Shown piece by piece: positions 1-9,004 of a stretch of DNA of 64,000 nucleotides (within the stretch, counting starts at the first letter, position 1; each line of letters begins with the position of its first letter). Under the pieces are notes generated by a model, which was not told the DNA's origin, did not search any database, and saw nothing but the letters and a program-made list of their open reading frames with translations. The position numbers and the translations under genes were made by a program. The stretch comes from Micavibrio sp. UBA2137. Its GTDB lineage: Bacteria; Pseudomonadota; Alphaproteobacteria; Micavibrionales; Micavibrionaceae. Location of the stretch: the NCBI GenBank assembly GCA_002328415.1, contig DCXL01000003.1:46542-110541 (forward strand). Reading direction: 5' to 3'.

Positions 1-20
1 GTGAAACCGCCAAGAAAAAT

Positions 21-70
21 TGACGTTCCATACTTTCCCATGATATCCCATATATATCCATGTTTTCACA
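21..70 (+). promoter_or_regulatory. MraZ operator array upstream of mraZ
   Basis: Five consecutive 10-bp blocks end in TTCCA, TCCCA, TCCCA, ATCCA and TCACA (ends at 30, 40, 50, 60 and 70). Read on the minus strand this gives TGGAT, TGGGA, TGGGA and TGGAA, each separated by 5 bases. MraZ is known to bind TGGGN direct repeats with 5-base spacers just upstream of its own gene, so this is very probably the autoregulatory operator of the dcw cluster. A TTGACG (20-25) could be a -35 element inside or beside it, so MraZ binding would block the promoter. The function is inferred from position and repeat form. Confidence 0.75.
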
Positions 71-127
71 TATGGATGTTGTTTTTTCTTGTTTTTAACC
101 CCTTTTCAATTTGTCAGGCGGCGTGCG

Positions 128-583
128 GTGGCACTGTTTTTATCGAAAACGACAAATAAAATTGATCAAAAAGGGCGGGTTTCCTTGCCTGCGCCGTTTC
201 GTGCTACTCTTTCACAAGCGGGTGCACGCGTCATTTTATTCCGTTCGCCTATCCATAATTGTTTGGAGGGGTTTGACCCGCAATTTATGGAGGATATGAG
301 CGCGCGTCTGGACAATTTTGATTTGTTTTCTCAAGACCAGGATGATTTGGCAACAGCCATTTTCGGCGAAGCTGTTCCTGTATCTGTTGATGATACAGGG
401 CGCATGGTGTTGTCCGAGGATTTAATGGGCCATGCAAACCTCTCCAATAATGCGACCTTCGTTGGGTTGGGACAGAAATTCCAAATTTGGTCGCCTGTAG
501 AATTTGACAAACGTCAGCAAGAAGCGCGCGATAATGTTAAGTCAAAGAATCTGACATTGCCTAAAGGGGGTGCACATGAGTGA
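128..583 (+). CDS. mraZ: Transcriptional regulator MraZ
   Basis: MraZ is a ring-forming DNA-binding protein that regulates the dcw cluster. The protein is about 151 residues, the usual size, with two AbrB/SpoVT-like half-domains, each carrying a D-x-x-GR turn (IDQKGRVSLP near the N-terminus, VDDTGRMVLS near the middle). I choose the GTG at 128 because family members begin with a short ALFLS-TTNKID stretch, which starts right there, and because an AGGCGG-like ribosome site lies about 6 bases upstream. A TTG at 89 in the same frame would add 13 unlikely residues. The stop overlaps the start of rsmH by 8 bp. The 10-bp repeats at 21-70 are its likely operator. Confidence 0.93.
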   Translation: MALFLSKTTNKIDQKGRVSLPAPFRATLSQAGARVILFRSPIHNCLEGFDPQFMEDMSARLDNFDLFSQDQDDLATAIFGEAVPVSVDDTGRMVLSEDLMGHANLSNNATFVGLGQKFQIWSPVEFDKRQQEARDNVKSKNLTLPKGGAHE

Positions 584-1523
584 AGCACCGCATATCCCTG
601 TGATGTTGAATGAGGTTGTAGAGCATCTGGCTCCACGTGATGGAGGTGTTTATGTCGATGGCACATTTGGCGCGGGTGGCTATTCACGCGCGATTTTAGA
701 AAAGGCCAATTGCAAGGTTGTCGGTATTGACCGTGACATGAGTGCGATTGAGGCGGCCAATGACATGATTAATGAATTTGATGGTCGTCTCATTCTGGTA
801 CACGGAACATTTGGCGATGTGCGCGCGCATCTTAATGCGCTTGGAATAGAGCGTATTGACGGGTTTGTTTTGGATATTGGCGTGTCCTCAATGCAAATTG
901 ACCAAGCCGAGCGTGGGTTTTCCTTCCGCTTTGATGGCCCGCTAGATATGCGTATGGATATGTCCTCTGGCCAAACAGCGCAAGATATTGTGATGCGCAT
1001 GGAGGAAGAGGATTTGGCTAACCTCATCTATAAATATGGCGAGGAACGCCTCTCGCGGCGTATTGCACGTGCCATTGTCAAGGTGCGTGGCGAAGCTCCT
1101 ATTGAGACAACAGAACAGCTGGCTGATATTGTGCGTGGATGCGTACCACGCTCAGGCAAAAATGCAATTGATCCAGCAACGCGCACCTTTCAGGCGCTTC
1201 GCATTGCCGTTAATGACGAGCTGGGCCAGCTTGAGCAAGCCATTGAATCTGCGCCTGATATTTTAAGTGAGGATGGGCGTTTGGTCATTGTCACCTTCCA
1301 TTCTCTTGAAGATCGTATCGTCAAAAAAGCCTTTCAGGCACTAGCGGGCAAAACCCCACAAACTTCACGTCACCTACCTCAGGTGGCACCATCTCAGGAC
1401 GTTCCGTCCTTTGGTCTTTTATCCAGAAAGGCCGTATTTCCAACTGATAAAGAAACGCAAACCAACCCACGTGCGCGCTCTGCAAAGCTGCGTAGTCTCA
1501 TCAAGCTTAAAGAGGCAGCGTAA
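576..1523 (+). CDS. rsmH: 16S rRNA (cytosine(1402)-N(4))-methyltransferase RsmH (MraW)
   Basis: RsmH uses S-adenosylmethionine to methylate N4 of C1402 in the decoding centre of 16S rRNA. The N-terminus has HIPVMLNEVVEHL, followed by the SAM-binding loop YVDGTFGAGGYS around residues 27-38. DIGVSSMQID and the C-terminal VTFHSLEDRIVK block are also hallmarks of the family. Length is about 315 residues, as expected. The ATG at 576 is preferred over a GTG at 570 because the AAAGGGGG ribosome site sits about 5 bases before it. It overlaps mraZ by 8 bp, which suggests translational coupling, and is followed by ftsL 19 bp later. Confidence 0.96.
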   Translation: MSEAPHIPVMLNEVVEHLAPRDGGVYVDGTFGAGGYSRAILEKANCKVVGIDRDMSAIEAANDMINEFDGRLILVHGTFGDVRAHLNALGIERIDGFVLDIGVSSMQIDQAERGFSFRFDGPLDMRMDMSSGQTAQDIVMRMEEEDLANLIYKYGEERLSRRIARAIVKVRGEAPIETTEQLADIVRGCVPRSGKNAIDPATRTFQALRIAVNDELGQLEQAIESAPDILSEDGRLVIVTFHSLEDRIVKKAFQALAGKTPQTSRHLPQVAPSQDVPSFGLLSRKAVFPTDKETQTNPRARSAKLRSLIKLKEAA

Positions 1524-1542
1524 AAGAAAGGGCTAACATTTT

Positions 1543-2010
1543 ATGAGAATCAAAAATATGCCGACCCTCCTTGTTGGATTGGGTGTTGTTGTTACAGGTG
1601 TGATGCTGTTTGTCGTCTCACAAAAGGTGCAGCAAACAGAGCGCGATATATCCGCGCAAAAACAGCAACTGTCGCTGGAAAAAGAGAGCTTGCGCGTGCT
1701 TCAGGCGGAATGGGCGTATCTGAACCGTCCTGATAGGCTAGAAAACCTATCCGAGGCAGCGGATTTTGAAATGAGTTTTTCAACCGAGCGTATTGGGCAA
1801 GCGATCGACAGCTATGCGATAGAACATGCGCCCGTTCCTGTGCGCAAACCAGCTTTAAGCGCAAATATGCAAGCCAAAATTTATCAGGCTAATATCGCAC
1901 CTGCGGCTGCGCCTGCGGCAAGTCCCGAAAAAGCACCTCAAATTGCGCCTGTCCAAAATGACAAAGGGTTTGATGATTTGATTACGAATTTAGAAGGGGG
2001 TAGCCAGTAA
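1543..2010 (+). CDS. ftsL: Cell division protein FtsL
   Basis: FtsL is a small bitopic protein of the divisome that forms a periplasmic coiled coil with FtsB and helps activate FtsWI. The 155-residue product has one membrane segment near residues 6-26 (LLVGLGVVVTGVMLFVV). A predicted coiled coil follows (QKVQQTERDISAQKQQLSLEKESLRV region), then the conserved E-W-A-Y-L-N-x-P-x-R-L element. The last 40 or so residues are Ala/Pro-rich, an extension seen in several alphaproteobacterial FtsL proteins. The call rests on fold pattern, this WAYLNRPDRLE motif and its position between rsmH and ftsI. A purine-rich GAAAGGG site lies 10-16 bases upstream. Confidence 0.88.
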   Translation: MRIKNMPTLLVGLGVVVTGVMLFVVSQKVQQTERDISAQKQQLSLEKESLRVLQAEWAYLNRPDRLENLSEAADFEMSFSTERIGQAIDSYAIEHAPVPVRKPALSANMQAKIYQANIAPAAAPAASPEKAPQIAPVQNDKGFDDLITNLEGGSQ

Positions 2011-2017
2011 GTTTCCT

Positions 2018-3769
2018 ATGAAGCGCACGCCTTTCTCAAAGCTTTCTTTTACAATGACGGGTAACCGCGGTGCGGCGCTTGAAATGGCGCGTTCGCGCAT
2101 AGTGCTACTTGCGCTGGTTTTTATCGTGGCTTACACGATTGTTGGTATTCGTCTGTTTGATGTGATGATTTTGCAGGGGCGTTTCTGGCAGGATGTTGAG
2201 GATACGCGTGCTGTTGAGGCGGCCGTACAGACAAAAGCCCCTGAGGCGGTGCGTCGTGGTGATATTGTAGACCGTAATGGTGCGATCCTTGCGACATCTC
2301 TCAAAACAGCCTCTCTTTTTGCAGACCCCGCTCTTATTGTTGATGCGCAGGAAACAGCCAAGGCCTTGGCTGCACTTTTCCCCGAAAATACATATGAAAA
2401 TTATCTTGAGAAATTGCAAAAGAAAGGCCGCTTTGTCTGGCTAAAGCGTAATCTTGTTCCAGAAGAACAGCATGCTGTGATGCTCATTGGTGACCCGGGC
2501 CTTGCCTTCCAAGAAGAATATAAGCGCACCTATCCCCAAGGTCAGCTTGCGCCACATATTGTAGGCTATGTCTCACGTGATGAAATGGGGCAGGCAGGAC
2601 TAGAGCGCGCTTTTAATGGTCTGCTCGAGACTGAAGAGACGGTTTTAAAAACAACGCTTGATATTCGTTTGCAACATGCATTGCGTCAGGAAATTGCCAA
2701 CACGATTGATATTTTTAGCGCCAAGGGCGGTGCTGGCGTCATCATGAATATTAATAATGGTGATGTTTTGGCGCTTGTCTCGCTTCCTGATTTTGATCCT
2801 AATAAACGCGAAAAACTAGATGGTGACCAAATATTTAACCGCGCGACCCTGGGTGTGTATGAGCTAGGCTCTGTCTTTAAAATCTTTTCGACGGCCGCCC
2901 TTCTCGAAAAATTCCCTGATGCGTTGTCCATGACATTTGATGCGCGCGAACCATTGAAGCGCGGACGTTTTACAATCAGCGATTATCACCCTGAAAAACG
3001 TGTTTTAACAGTGCCAGAGGTCTTTATGGTGTCCTCTAATATTGGAACAGCGCTTATGGGCGAGGAGATTGGGACAGAGGGCCTGAAGGCCTTTTATAAA
3101 AAGCTCGGGCTTCTCTCCAAACCTGATATTTCTTTGCGTGAGGTTGGTGCGCCGCTTTACCCACGTCCTTGGCGTGATATTAATACGCTAACCGCCAGTT
3201 ACGGCCATGGTGTTGCTGTTAGTCCAATTCAATTAGTCGCGGCCGTTGCACCTATTGTTAATGGTGGATTGCAGGTCACGCCACGCTTCCTTAAGCCCGA
3301 AGGTGAAGAGGAAGTGACTAAAACAACTGCCATGCGTGTTTATGATGAGCAAAATGGCGAAATTATGCGCAGTCTTATGCGCCTTGTGGTGACCGAGGGA
3401 ACTGCTAAGAAGGCCGATGTGCCGGGCTACGAAGTTGGCGGAAAAACAGGAACAGCCGAAAAGCCAGGTGCGAAGGGCTATGATCGCAAGCGCCTGATTT
3501 CGTCTTTCATGGGTGCATTCCCAATGTCGGCGCCTAAATATGCGGTTTTTGTTGCCATTGATGAACCGCAAGGCACAAAAGAATCTTATGGCTATGCAAC
3601 GGCTGGGTGGACAGCCGCGCCAACTGTGGCGCGCGTTGTTGAACGCATGGTGTCTATCTTGGGTATACCGCCTGTGGGTGTGGCAACAGCAGAAACACAA
3701 GAAGATGCAGAAGATATGGGCGCAAAGACGCAACTCATTGCCCAACCTGTGAAAGGACAAGCCTTATGA
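2018..3769 (+). CDS. ftsI: Penicillin-binding protein 3 / FtsI septal transpeptidase
   Basis: FtsI is the class B penicillin-binding protein that cross-links septal peptidoglycan with FtsW. The 583-residue protein has an N-terminal membrane anchor around residues 27-48, a PBP dimerisation domain, and the transpeptidase motifs in the usual order. These are S285-V-F-K288 with the catalytic serine, S339-S-N341, and K476-T-G478. The family signature R-G-x-I-x-D-R-N-G is present early as RRGDIVDRNG. The start lies 7 bp after ftsL and has only a weak ribosome site. The stop overlaps the murE start in an ATGA arrangement, so it is part of the polycistronic dcw unit. Confidence 0.96.
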   Translation: MKRTPFSKLSFTMTGNRGAALEMARSRIVLLALVFIVAYTIVGIRLFDVMILQGRFWQDVEDTRAVEAAVQTKAPEAVRRGDIVDRNGAILATSLKTASLFADPALIVDAQETAKALAALFPENTYENYLEKLQKKGRFVWLKRNLVPEEQHAVMLIGDPGLAFQEEYKRTYPQGQLAPHIVGYVSRDEMGQAGLERAFNGLLETEETVLKTTLDIRLQHALRQEIANTIDIFSAKGGAGVIMNINNGDVLALVSLPDFDPNKREKLDGDQIFNRATLGVYELGSVFKIFSTAALLEKFPDALSMTFDAREPLKRGRFTISDYHPEKRVLTVPEVFMVSSNIGTALMGEEIGTEGLKAFYKKLGLLSKPDISLREVGAPLYPRPWRDINTLTASYGHGVAVSPIQLVAAVAPIVNGGLQVTPRFLKPEGEEEVTKTTAMRVYDEQNGEIMRSLMRLVVTEGTAKKADVPGYEVGGKTGTAEKPGAKGYDRKRLISSFMGAFPMSAPKYAVFVAIDEPQGTKESYGYATAGWTAAPTVARVVERMVSILGIPPVGVATAETQEDAEDMGAKTQLIAQPVKGQAL

Positions 3770-5220
3770 AGCTTTATGAACTCACAGGAAATATAGACGC
3801 GCATAATGTCGAGATAAAAGGCATTACATCCGATAGCCGCGCTGTGGAGCAGGGTTTTATTTTTGCGGCCTTTCAAGGCGTGCAATCTGATGGGCATGAT
3901 TTTATTGAGGCAGCCATTGAGCAAGGCGCGATTGCTGTTCTCTCGAAGCGTGAGGGGCTAGAAACAGCAAACGGCATCCCTGTTATTCATGTTAAAAATG
4001 CACGGCGTTCCTATGGCGAAATAGCCGCCGCCCTCTATGGCGATCAGCCAGAGCGCGTTTATGCAGTAACAGGTACAAGTGGCAAAAGCTCGATTGTGTG
4101 GTTCTGTCGTGAATTATGTTTGATGAATGGCATCAAGGCAGGCTCCATTGGCACAATGGGTGTCTTTGGTGATAATTATGCCGAGGAAGGCAGTCTAACA
4201 AGCCCTGAGCCTGTGGTTCTGCATAAAGCAATTGCGCGCTTGAAATCAGAAACGCAAATGACAGATTTATTTTTGGAGGCCTCCAGTCATGGGATTGATC
4301 AGGAGCGTATTGCAGGTTTAGATATTCATGTTGCAGCCTTTACCAATCTTAGCCACGAACATCTGGATTATCATAAGACGCTGGAAGATTATTTCGCAGC
4401 AAAAATGCGCCTTTTCACGGTGTTTCTGGAGCAAGGTGGCGCGGCTGTCATTAATGCCGATATTCCTGAATATGAAACAATTAAGGATTTGTGTTATCAG
4501 TCCAACCGCAAAATCCTCTCTTATGGATCGCGTGGCTCTGATGTAACCTTGGTTTCATCAAAATTGCTCGCCGATGGGCAGGATATCGTGCTCTCTATCG
4601 GGCAGGGCAAGTACCAAAAGACATTTGAGGTCAAAATTCCACTCATTGGCGCGTTTCAGGTGTCCAATCTCCTGTGCGCCCTGACCATGATTTTGGCAGG
4701 TCACCCTGAACTAGACCGTGAAAAGCTAATTGCCTCATTATCAAATATTAAACCCGTGCCAGGACGCCTTGAGCCTATTGCCTACCCCAAGGCCAAGGCT
4801 CAGATCTTTATTGATTATGCACACAAACCTGGCGCGCTTGAGGCTGTTTTGAATGCTGTGCGTCCGCACACAACGGGCGAGGTTCATGTCGTCTTTGGCT
4901 GTGGTGGCAATCGTGATGCCGAAAAACGTGGGCTTATGGGTGCGATTGCACAAAAGCTCGCTGATCATATCATTGTCACAGACGACAATCCCCGCAACGA
5001 AGACCCCGCAACTATCCGCGCTGCCATTCTGGACAGTGCACCTAAAGCAATAGAGATAGGTGATCGCCGTCAGGCTATCGCGCATGCTCTGGCGCATCTT
5101 AAACCCGAAGACAGCCTGATTATCGCAGGCAAAGGCCACGAAAGCGGCCAGCTCGCCAACGGGACAACCACCCCTTTTGATGACCGCACGGTAACACGTG
5201 AGGAAATCCAAAAACGCTAA
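3766..5220 (+). CDS. murE: UDP-N-acetylmuramoyl-L-alanyl-D-glutamate--2,6-diaminopimelate ligase
   Basis: MurE adds the third amino acid to the UDP-MurNAc peptide in the cytoplasm, using ATP. The 484-residue protein has the Mur ligase three-domain plan. The ATP loop GTSGKSS is at residues 103-109, the central HEHLDYH element is present, and the C-terminal DDNPRNEDP runs from residue 406. DNPR at that position is the recognised marker for meso-diaminopimelate specificity, as opposed to lysine. The start codon overlaps the ftsI stop by 4 bp. Together with murF, murC and ddl this covers most cytoplasmic steps of precursor synthesis in one operon. Confidence 0.97.
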   Translation: MKLYELTGNIDAHNVEIKGITSDSRAVEQGFIFAAFQGVQSDGHDFIEAAIEQGAIAVLSKREGLETANGIPVIHVKNARRSYGEIAAALYGDQPERVYAVTGTSGKSSIVWFCRELCLMNGIKAGSIGTMGVFGDNYAEEGSLTSPEPVVLHKAIARLKSETQMTDLFLEASSHGIDQERIAGLDIHVAAFTNLSHEHLDYHKTLEDYFAAKMRLFTVFLEQGGAAVINADIPEYETIKDLCYQSNRKILSYGSRGSDVTLVSSKLLADGQDIVLSIGQGKYQKTFEVKIPLIGAFQVSNLLCALTMILAGHPELDREKLIASLSNIKPVPGRLEPIAYPKAKAQIFIDYAHKPGALEAVLNAVRPHTTGEVHVVFGCGGNRDAEKRGLMGAIAQKLADHIIVTDDNPRNEDPATIRAAILDSAPKAIEIGDRRQAIAHALAHLKPEDSLIIAGKGHESGQLANGTTTPFDDRTVTREEIQKR

Positions 5221-5263
5221 CCACTTGAAAGTAAATATCACTTAAGTTCTGGAGACTTGATAT

Positions 5264-6724
5264 ATGACGACGAAAAATAAGGCACCTGCTTCCACAATTT
5301 GGACGCAGGCAGAAGCCACTAAAGCAACGCAAGGAGAGGCGCGTGGGCCAGACTGGTTTGCCACAGGCATATCTATTGATACGCGCACCCTTCAAAAAGG
5401 TGACCTGTTTATTGCCATTACAGGGGACTCGATGGATGGTCACGATTTTGCGCTTCAAGCCCTTGAAAAGGGAGCCAGTGCTGTTGTGATTTCAAAGAAT
5501 GTTGATGGTTTGCCAGATGACGCATCCGTTTTAAAGGTGAGTGATACACAAACAGCGATGGAAGATTTAGCACGTGCTGCGCGGGCACGCTCAGCCGCAG
5601 AAGTTATTGCGATTACGGGCAGTGTTGGCAAAACAGGCACAAAAGAAATGCTGGCGGCCGTTTATGGCGCACATGGGCAAACCCATGTTGCACAAAAAAG
5701 CTATAACAACCATTGGGGTGTGCCGCTCACACTGTCAGGCATGCATGCGGGCACAGATTATGGCATTTTTGAAATCGGGATGAACCATGCAGGGGAAATT
5801 ACACCGCTTACAAAAATGGTGCGTCCGCATATCGCCATTATTACAACTGTTGCGCCTGCTCATATCGGTAATTTCTCAAACGGCATTGAAGGAATTGCCG
5901 ATGCTAAGGCAGAAATCTTCGAGGGACTTGAAGAGGGCGGTATTGCCATTATCAATCGCGATATGGAGATGTTTGACCGTGTGGCGCAAAAGGCCACGTC
6001 ACTGGGCATTAATCTGATGACCTTTGGGGAACATCCCGAGGCACATATCCGCATGACCGAATGCTTGGTCGCGGCAAATGGCACGCGCGTGAAGGCCACT
6101 GTCATGGGCGAAGAGGTTAATTATACCCTTCCGATTGCAGGTAAACATATCGCCATGAATTCTTTGCCCGTGCTGGGTGCAATTAAAATGTCTGGCGGGT
6201 CGATGGACAAGGCAACAGAGGCGTTAAAGCGCATGAAAGCACCTGAACGCCGCGGCGCGGTTGAAACGATTGATATGGGCGAGGCTGATAATCCTGTGAC
6301 CCTTATTGATGAAACTTACAATGCGTCGCCCACCTCAATGAATGCGGCTTTTAAGGTTTTGGCTCTTGTTGATCCTGGGCGTGGCGGACGTCGCATTGCG
6401 GTTCTGGGTGATATGCTGGAGTTAGGCAAGGATGGGCCACGATTGCATAAAGAATTGGCACTCCCTTTGAAAGTCGCTAATGTGGATTTGGTTTATACCT
6501 GTGGCCCGCTCATGAAAAATTTGCATGATAATTTGCAGGATAATCAAAAAGGTGCGCATACCAAAACCAGTAAGGAATTGGCCGAAATTGTACCCGATGT
6601 TCTAACGCCTGGGGATGTCGTCATGGTTAAGGGGTCTAATGGAAGTAAAATGAATGTGGTTGTCGAGGCATTGCGCAATGTCTCTGGCCGTAAAGTGCGG
6701 ACACAAAAATCACGAGAGGATTAA
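5264..6724 (+). CDS. murF: UDP-N-acetylmuramoyl-tripeptide--D-alanyl-D-alanine ligase
   Basis: MurF joins D-Ala-D-Ala to the UDP-MurNAc tripeptide to complete the pentapeptide. The 486-residue product has the ATP loop GSVGKTGTK at residues 119-127, the YNNHWGVPLTL segment, EIGMNHAGEI and the later DETYNASPTSM block, which are all typical of MurF. The ATG at 5264 is preceded by a GGAGAC site about 12 bases upstream. The gap from murE is 43 bp, one of the larger ones in this part, and mraY follows after 3 bp. D-Ala-D-Ala is supplied by ddl further downstream. Confidence 0.96.
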   Translation: MTTKNKAPASTIWTQAEATKATQGEARGPDWFATGISIDTRTLQKGDLFIAITGDSMDGHDFALQALEKGASAVVISKNVDGLPDDASVLKVSDTQTAMEDLARAARARSAAEVIAITGSVGKTGTKEMLAAVYGAHGQTHVAQKSYNNHWGVPLTLSGMHAGTDYGIFEIGMNHAGEITPLTKMVRPHIAIITTVAPAHIGNFSNGIEGIADAKAEIFEGLEEGGIAIINRDMEMFDRVAQKATSLGINLMTFGEHPEAHIRMTECLVAANGTRVKATVMGEEVNYTLPIAGKHIAMNSLPVLGAIKMSGGSMDKATEALKRMKAPERRGAVETIDMGEADNPVTLIDETYNASPTSMNAAFKVLALVDPGRGGRRIAVLGDMLELGKDGPRLHKELALPLKVANVDLVYTCGPLMKNLHDNLQDNQKGAHTKTSKELAEIVPDVLTPGDVVMVKGSNGSKMNVVVEALRNVSGRKVRTQKSRED

Positions 6725-6727
6725 ATC

Positions 6728-7813
6728 ATGCTCTATAATTTATTAAGCCCTTTTGCTGAGGATTTTGCCCTCTTTAATCTCTTTCGCTATCTGACTTTCC
6801 GTACGGGGGGCGCGATCATGACGGCGCTTCTCATCTCGCTTGTGATGGGGCCAAGTTTTATTCGTTGGCTTAAGCGTCGCCAAAAGGAAGGGCAGCCTAT
6901 TCGTAAAGAAGGTCCAGAAACACATTTTGCAAAGGCAGGCACGCCTACAATGGGCGGCTTAATGATTTTGACCTCTATCGTTGCCTCAACTTTACTTTGG
7001 GCTGATTTGTCCAATAGCTTTATCATTTTTTCACTTATTGTGATGTGTGGGTTTGGGGCAATCGGATTTGCCGATGATTTTGCAAAACTCACAAGCCGAT
7101 CTACAGATGGTGTGAGTGCGCGCACACGTATATTGGTTCAAATAGCCATTGTGACAATTGTGACTATTGGTATTAACAAAGCCTTGCCTAGTGAGATCAA
7201 CTCGCATATTGCCATCCCTTTTTTAAAGGATTTTTACATTGATATTGGATGGTTCTTTGGCGCGTGGGCGCTGCTTGTCATTATCGGGTCTGCCAATGCT
7301 GTGAACTTAACAGATGGCTTAGATGGGCTTGCGATTGTACCAATTGCCATTGCGGTTGGGGCCTTTGGCTTAATTAGCTATCTGGTCGGAAATGCCATTT
7401 TTGCTGAATATTTACAAATTTCACACGTGCCCGGAACGGGTGAAATGGCCATTATTTGTGGCGCAGTTGTAGGGGCTGCCATGGGTTTTCTTTGGTTTAA
7501 TGCACCTCCAGCACAGGTTTTTATGGGTGATACAGGTTCGCTTGCGCTTGGGGGATTGCTTGGCACAATTTCAATTATCACAAAACACGAAATCGTTTTG
7601 GCTATTATTGGCGGGCTTTTTGTACTTGAGGCGGTGTCTGTGATTGTGCAGGTCGCGTCTTTCAAGTTAACAGGTAAACGTGTTTTTCGCATGGCACCCA
7701 TTCACCACCATTTTGAGAAGAAGGGTTGGTCTGAGCCAACTGTCGTTATTCGCTTCTGGATTATTGCATTTGTGCTTGCGCTTATTGGCTTGGCAACGTT
7801 GAAGTTAAGATAA
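6728..7813 (+). CDS. mraY: Phospho-N-acetylmuramoyl-pentapeptide-transferase
   Basis: MraY transfers phospho-MurNAc-pentapeptide to undecaprenyl phosphate and makes lipid I at the inner face of the membrane. The 361-residue protein has about ten hydrophobic segments. The Mg-binding Asp pair is at 116-117 (FADDFAK), with NLTDGLDG near 196-203 and the PIHHHFE loop with three histidines at 326-328. Length and motif order are those of the family. The next gene is ftsW at a distance of 14 bp. In most proteobacterial clusters murD lies here, so its absence is notable. Confidence 0.97.
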   Translation: MLYNLLSPFAEDFALFNLFRYLTFRTGGAIMTALLISLVMGPSFIRWLKRRQKEGQPIRKEGPETHFAKAGTPTMGGLMILTSIVASTLLWADLSNSFIIFSLIVMCGFGAIGFADDFAKLTSRSTDGVSARTRILVQIAIVTIVTIGINKALPSEINSHIAIPFLKDFYIDIGWFFGAWALLVIIGSANAVNLTDGLDGLAIVPIAIAVGAFGLISYLVGNAIFAEYLQISHVPGTGEMAIICGAVVGAAMGFLWFNAPPAQVFMGDTGSLALGGLLGTISIITKHEIVLAIIGGLFVLEAVSVIVQVASFKLTGKRVFRMAPIHHHFEKKGWSEPTVVIRFWIIAFVLALIGLATLKLR

Positions 7814-7827
7814 GAGGTTGAGAAAAC

Positions 7828-8985
7828 ATGAATGTCGCGCAGTTTTTTTCACGTACGGATAAATCAGTTATCAGTAACTGGTTTTGGACCGTGGATAAGG
7901 GCGCGCTCGTTTCCATTTTCGCTCTGATTGTTTATGGCCTTATTTTGGTGGCGACGGCCTCGCCCTCTGTGGCGTTGCGTATAGGCGTTACTGAAAATCA
8001 TTTTCTCATTCGCCATATTGTTTTCCTTATCCCGGCCCTGATTATGATGATTGGTGTGTCTATGATCTCGCCACGTAATTTATGGCGTTTGGCAACGGTT
8101 ATTTATATTGGTGGTATTCTGGCGATGTTGCTTATCCCTTTTGTCGGGATGGAAATTAAGGGTGCAAAGCGTTGGCTACACCTTCTGGGACTGGGGCTTC
8201 AACCTAGTGAAATTGTAAAGCCAGCCTTTGCCATTGTGGCCGCTTGGCTCATGGCCATGCAAAAAGAGCGCGAAAATTTCACAGGCGATCTTTATGCAGC
8301 AGGGCTTTATGCGGTGTTCGTTGCCTTGTTGTTACTACAGCCTGACTTTGGAATGACAATGGTTGTGACATGTATGTTCGCAACCCAGATTTTCTTGGCG
8401 GGTCTTCGTTTCCGCTATTTAGCGATTATGTTTCTGGCAGGGCTGTGTCTCCTCATGTCGGCTTATTACGGATTTGATCACGTGCAAAGCCGTATTGATC
8501 GCTTTATGAATCCTGCAGCGGGTGATAATTTTCAGGTGAACAAATCACTTGAGTCTTTCCAAAATGGCGGAATTTTGGGCACTGGACCAGGGCAAGGCTC
8601 TGTGAAGATGTATTTACCTGATGCACATGCTGATTTTATCTTCTCTGTCGCAGGTGAAGAGCTTGGCTTTATCTTTACATTTCTACTCGCAGGACTTTTC
8701 CTCTTTATCCTATTGCGAGGGTTTAATCACCTGATGGATACAGAGGATATTTTTACCATCATTGCCTGTGGCGGGTTGCTTGCCATGATTGGCTTGCAGG
8801 CACTTGTGCATATCTGTTCATCGCTTAACCTTATTCCGACGAAGGGCATGACCTTACCCTTCATCAGTTATGGGGGGACATCACTACTCTCTGTTGGATT
8901 TGCGTTCGGGGCTGTGCTATCACTAACACGTCACAAAAAGCGTTCGGGCATTGTCAAAGGCAAGACTCGCAAACGCATAAGGTAA
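7828..8985 (+). CDS. ftsW: SEDS peptidoglycan glycosyltransferase FtsW
   Basis: FtsW is the septal SEDS glycosyltransferase that polymerises lipid II together with FtsI. The 385-residue protein is a polytopic membrane protein with the family loop GAKRWLHL...LQPSEIVKPA in the first half. LLLQPDFGMT and the C-terminal LPFISYGGTS block are also typical. The N-terminal 25 residues are cytoplasmic and the C-terminus is basic (KKRSGIVKGKTRKR). It follows mraY by 14 bp and precedes murG by 19 bp. The paralogue RodA is less likely because of the position between mraY and murG and the adjacent ftsI partner. Confidence 0.95.
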   Translation: MNVAQFFSRTDKSVISNWFWTVDKGALVSIFALIVYGLILVATASPSVALRIGVTENHFLIRHIVFLIPALIMMIGVSMISPRNLWRLATVIYIGGILAMLLIPFVGMEIKGAKRWLHLLGLGLQPSEIVKPAFAIVAAWLMAMQKERENFTGDLYAAGLYAVFVALLLLQPDFGMTMVVTCMFATQIFLAGLRFRYLAIMFLAGLCLLMSAYYGFDHVQSRIDRFMNPAAGDNFQVNKSLESFQNGGILGTGPGQGSVKMYLPDAHADFIFSVAGEELGFIFTFLLAGLFLFILLRGFNHLMDTEDIFTIIACGGLLAMIGLQALVHICSSLNLIPTKGMTLPFISYGGTSLLSVGFAFGAVLSLTRHKKRSGIVKGKTRKRIR

Positions 8986-9004
8986 ATGGTTTACGGGTTA
9001 TAAT

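Noticed and set aside
7814..7827. A hidden murD between mraY and ftsW
   Set aside because: The gap is only 14 bp and no other Mur ligase ORF remains unassigned in the window.
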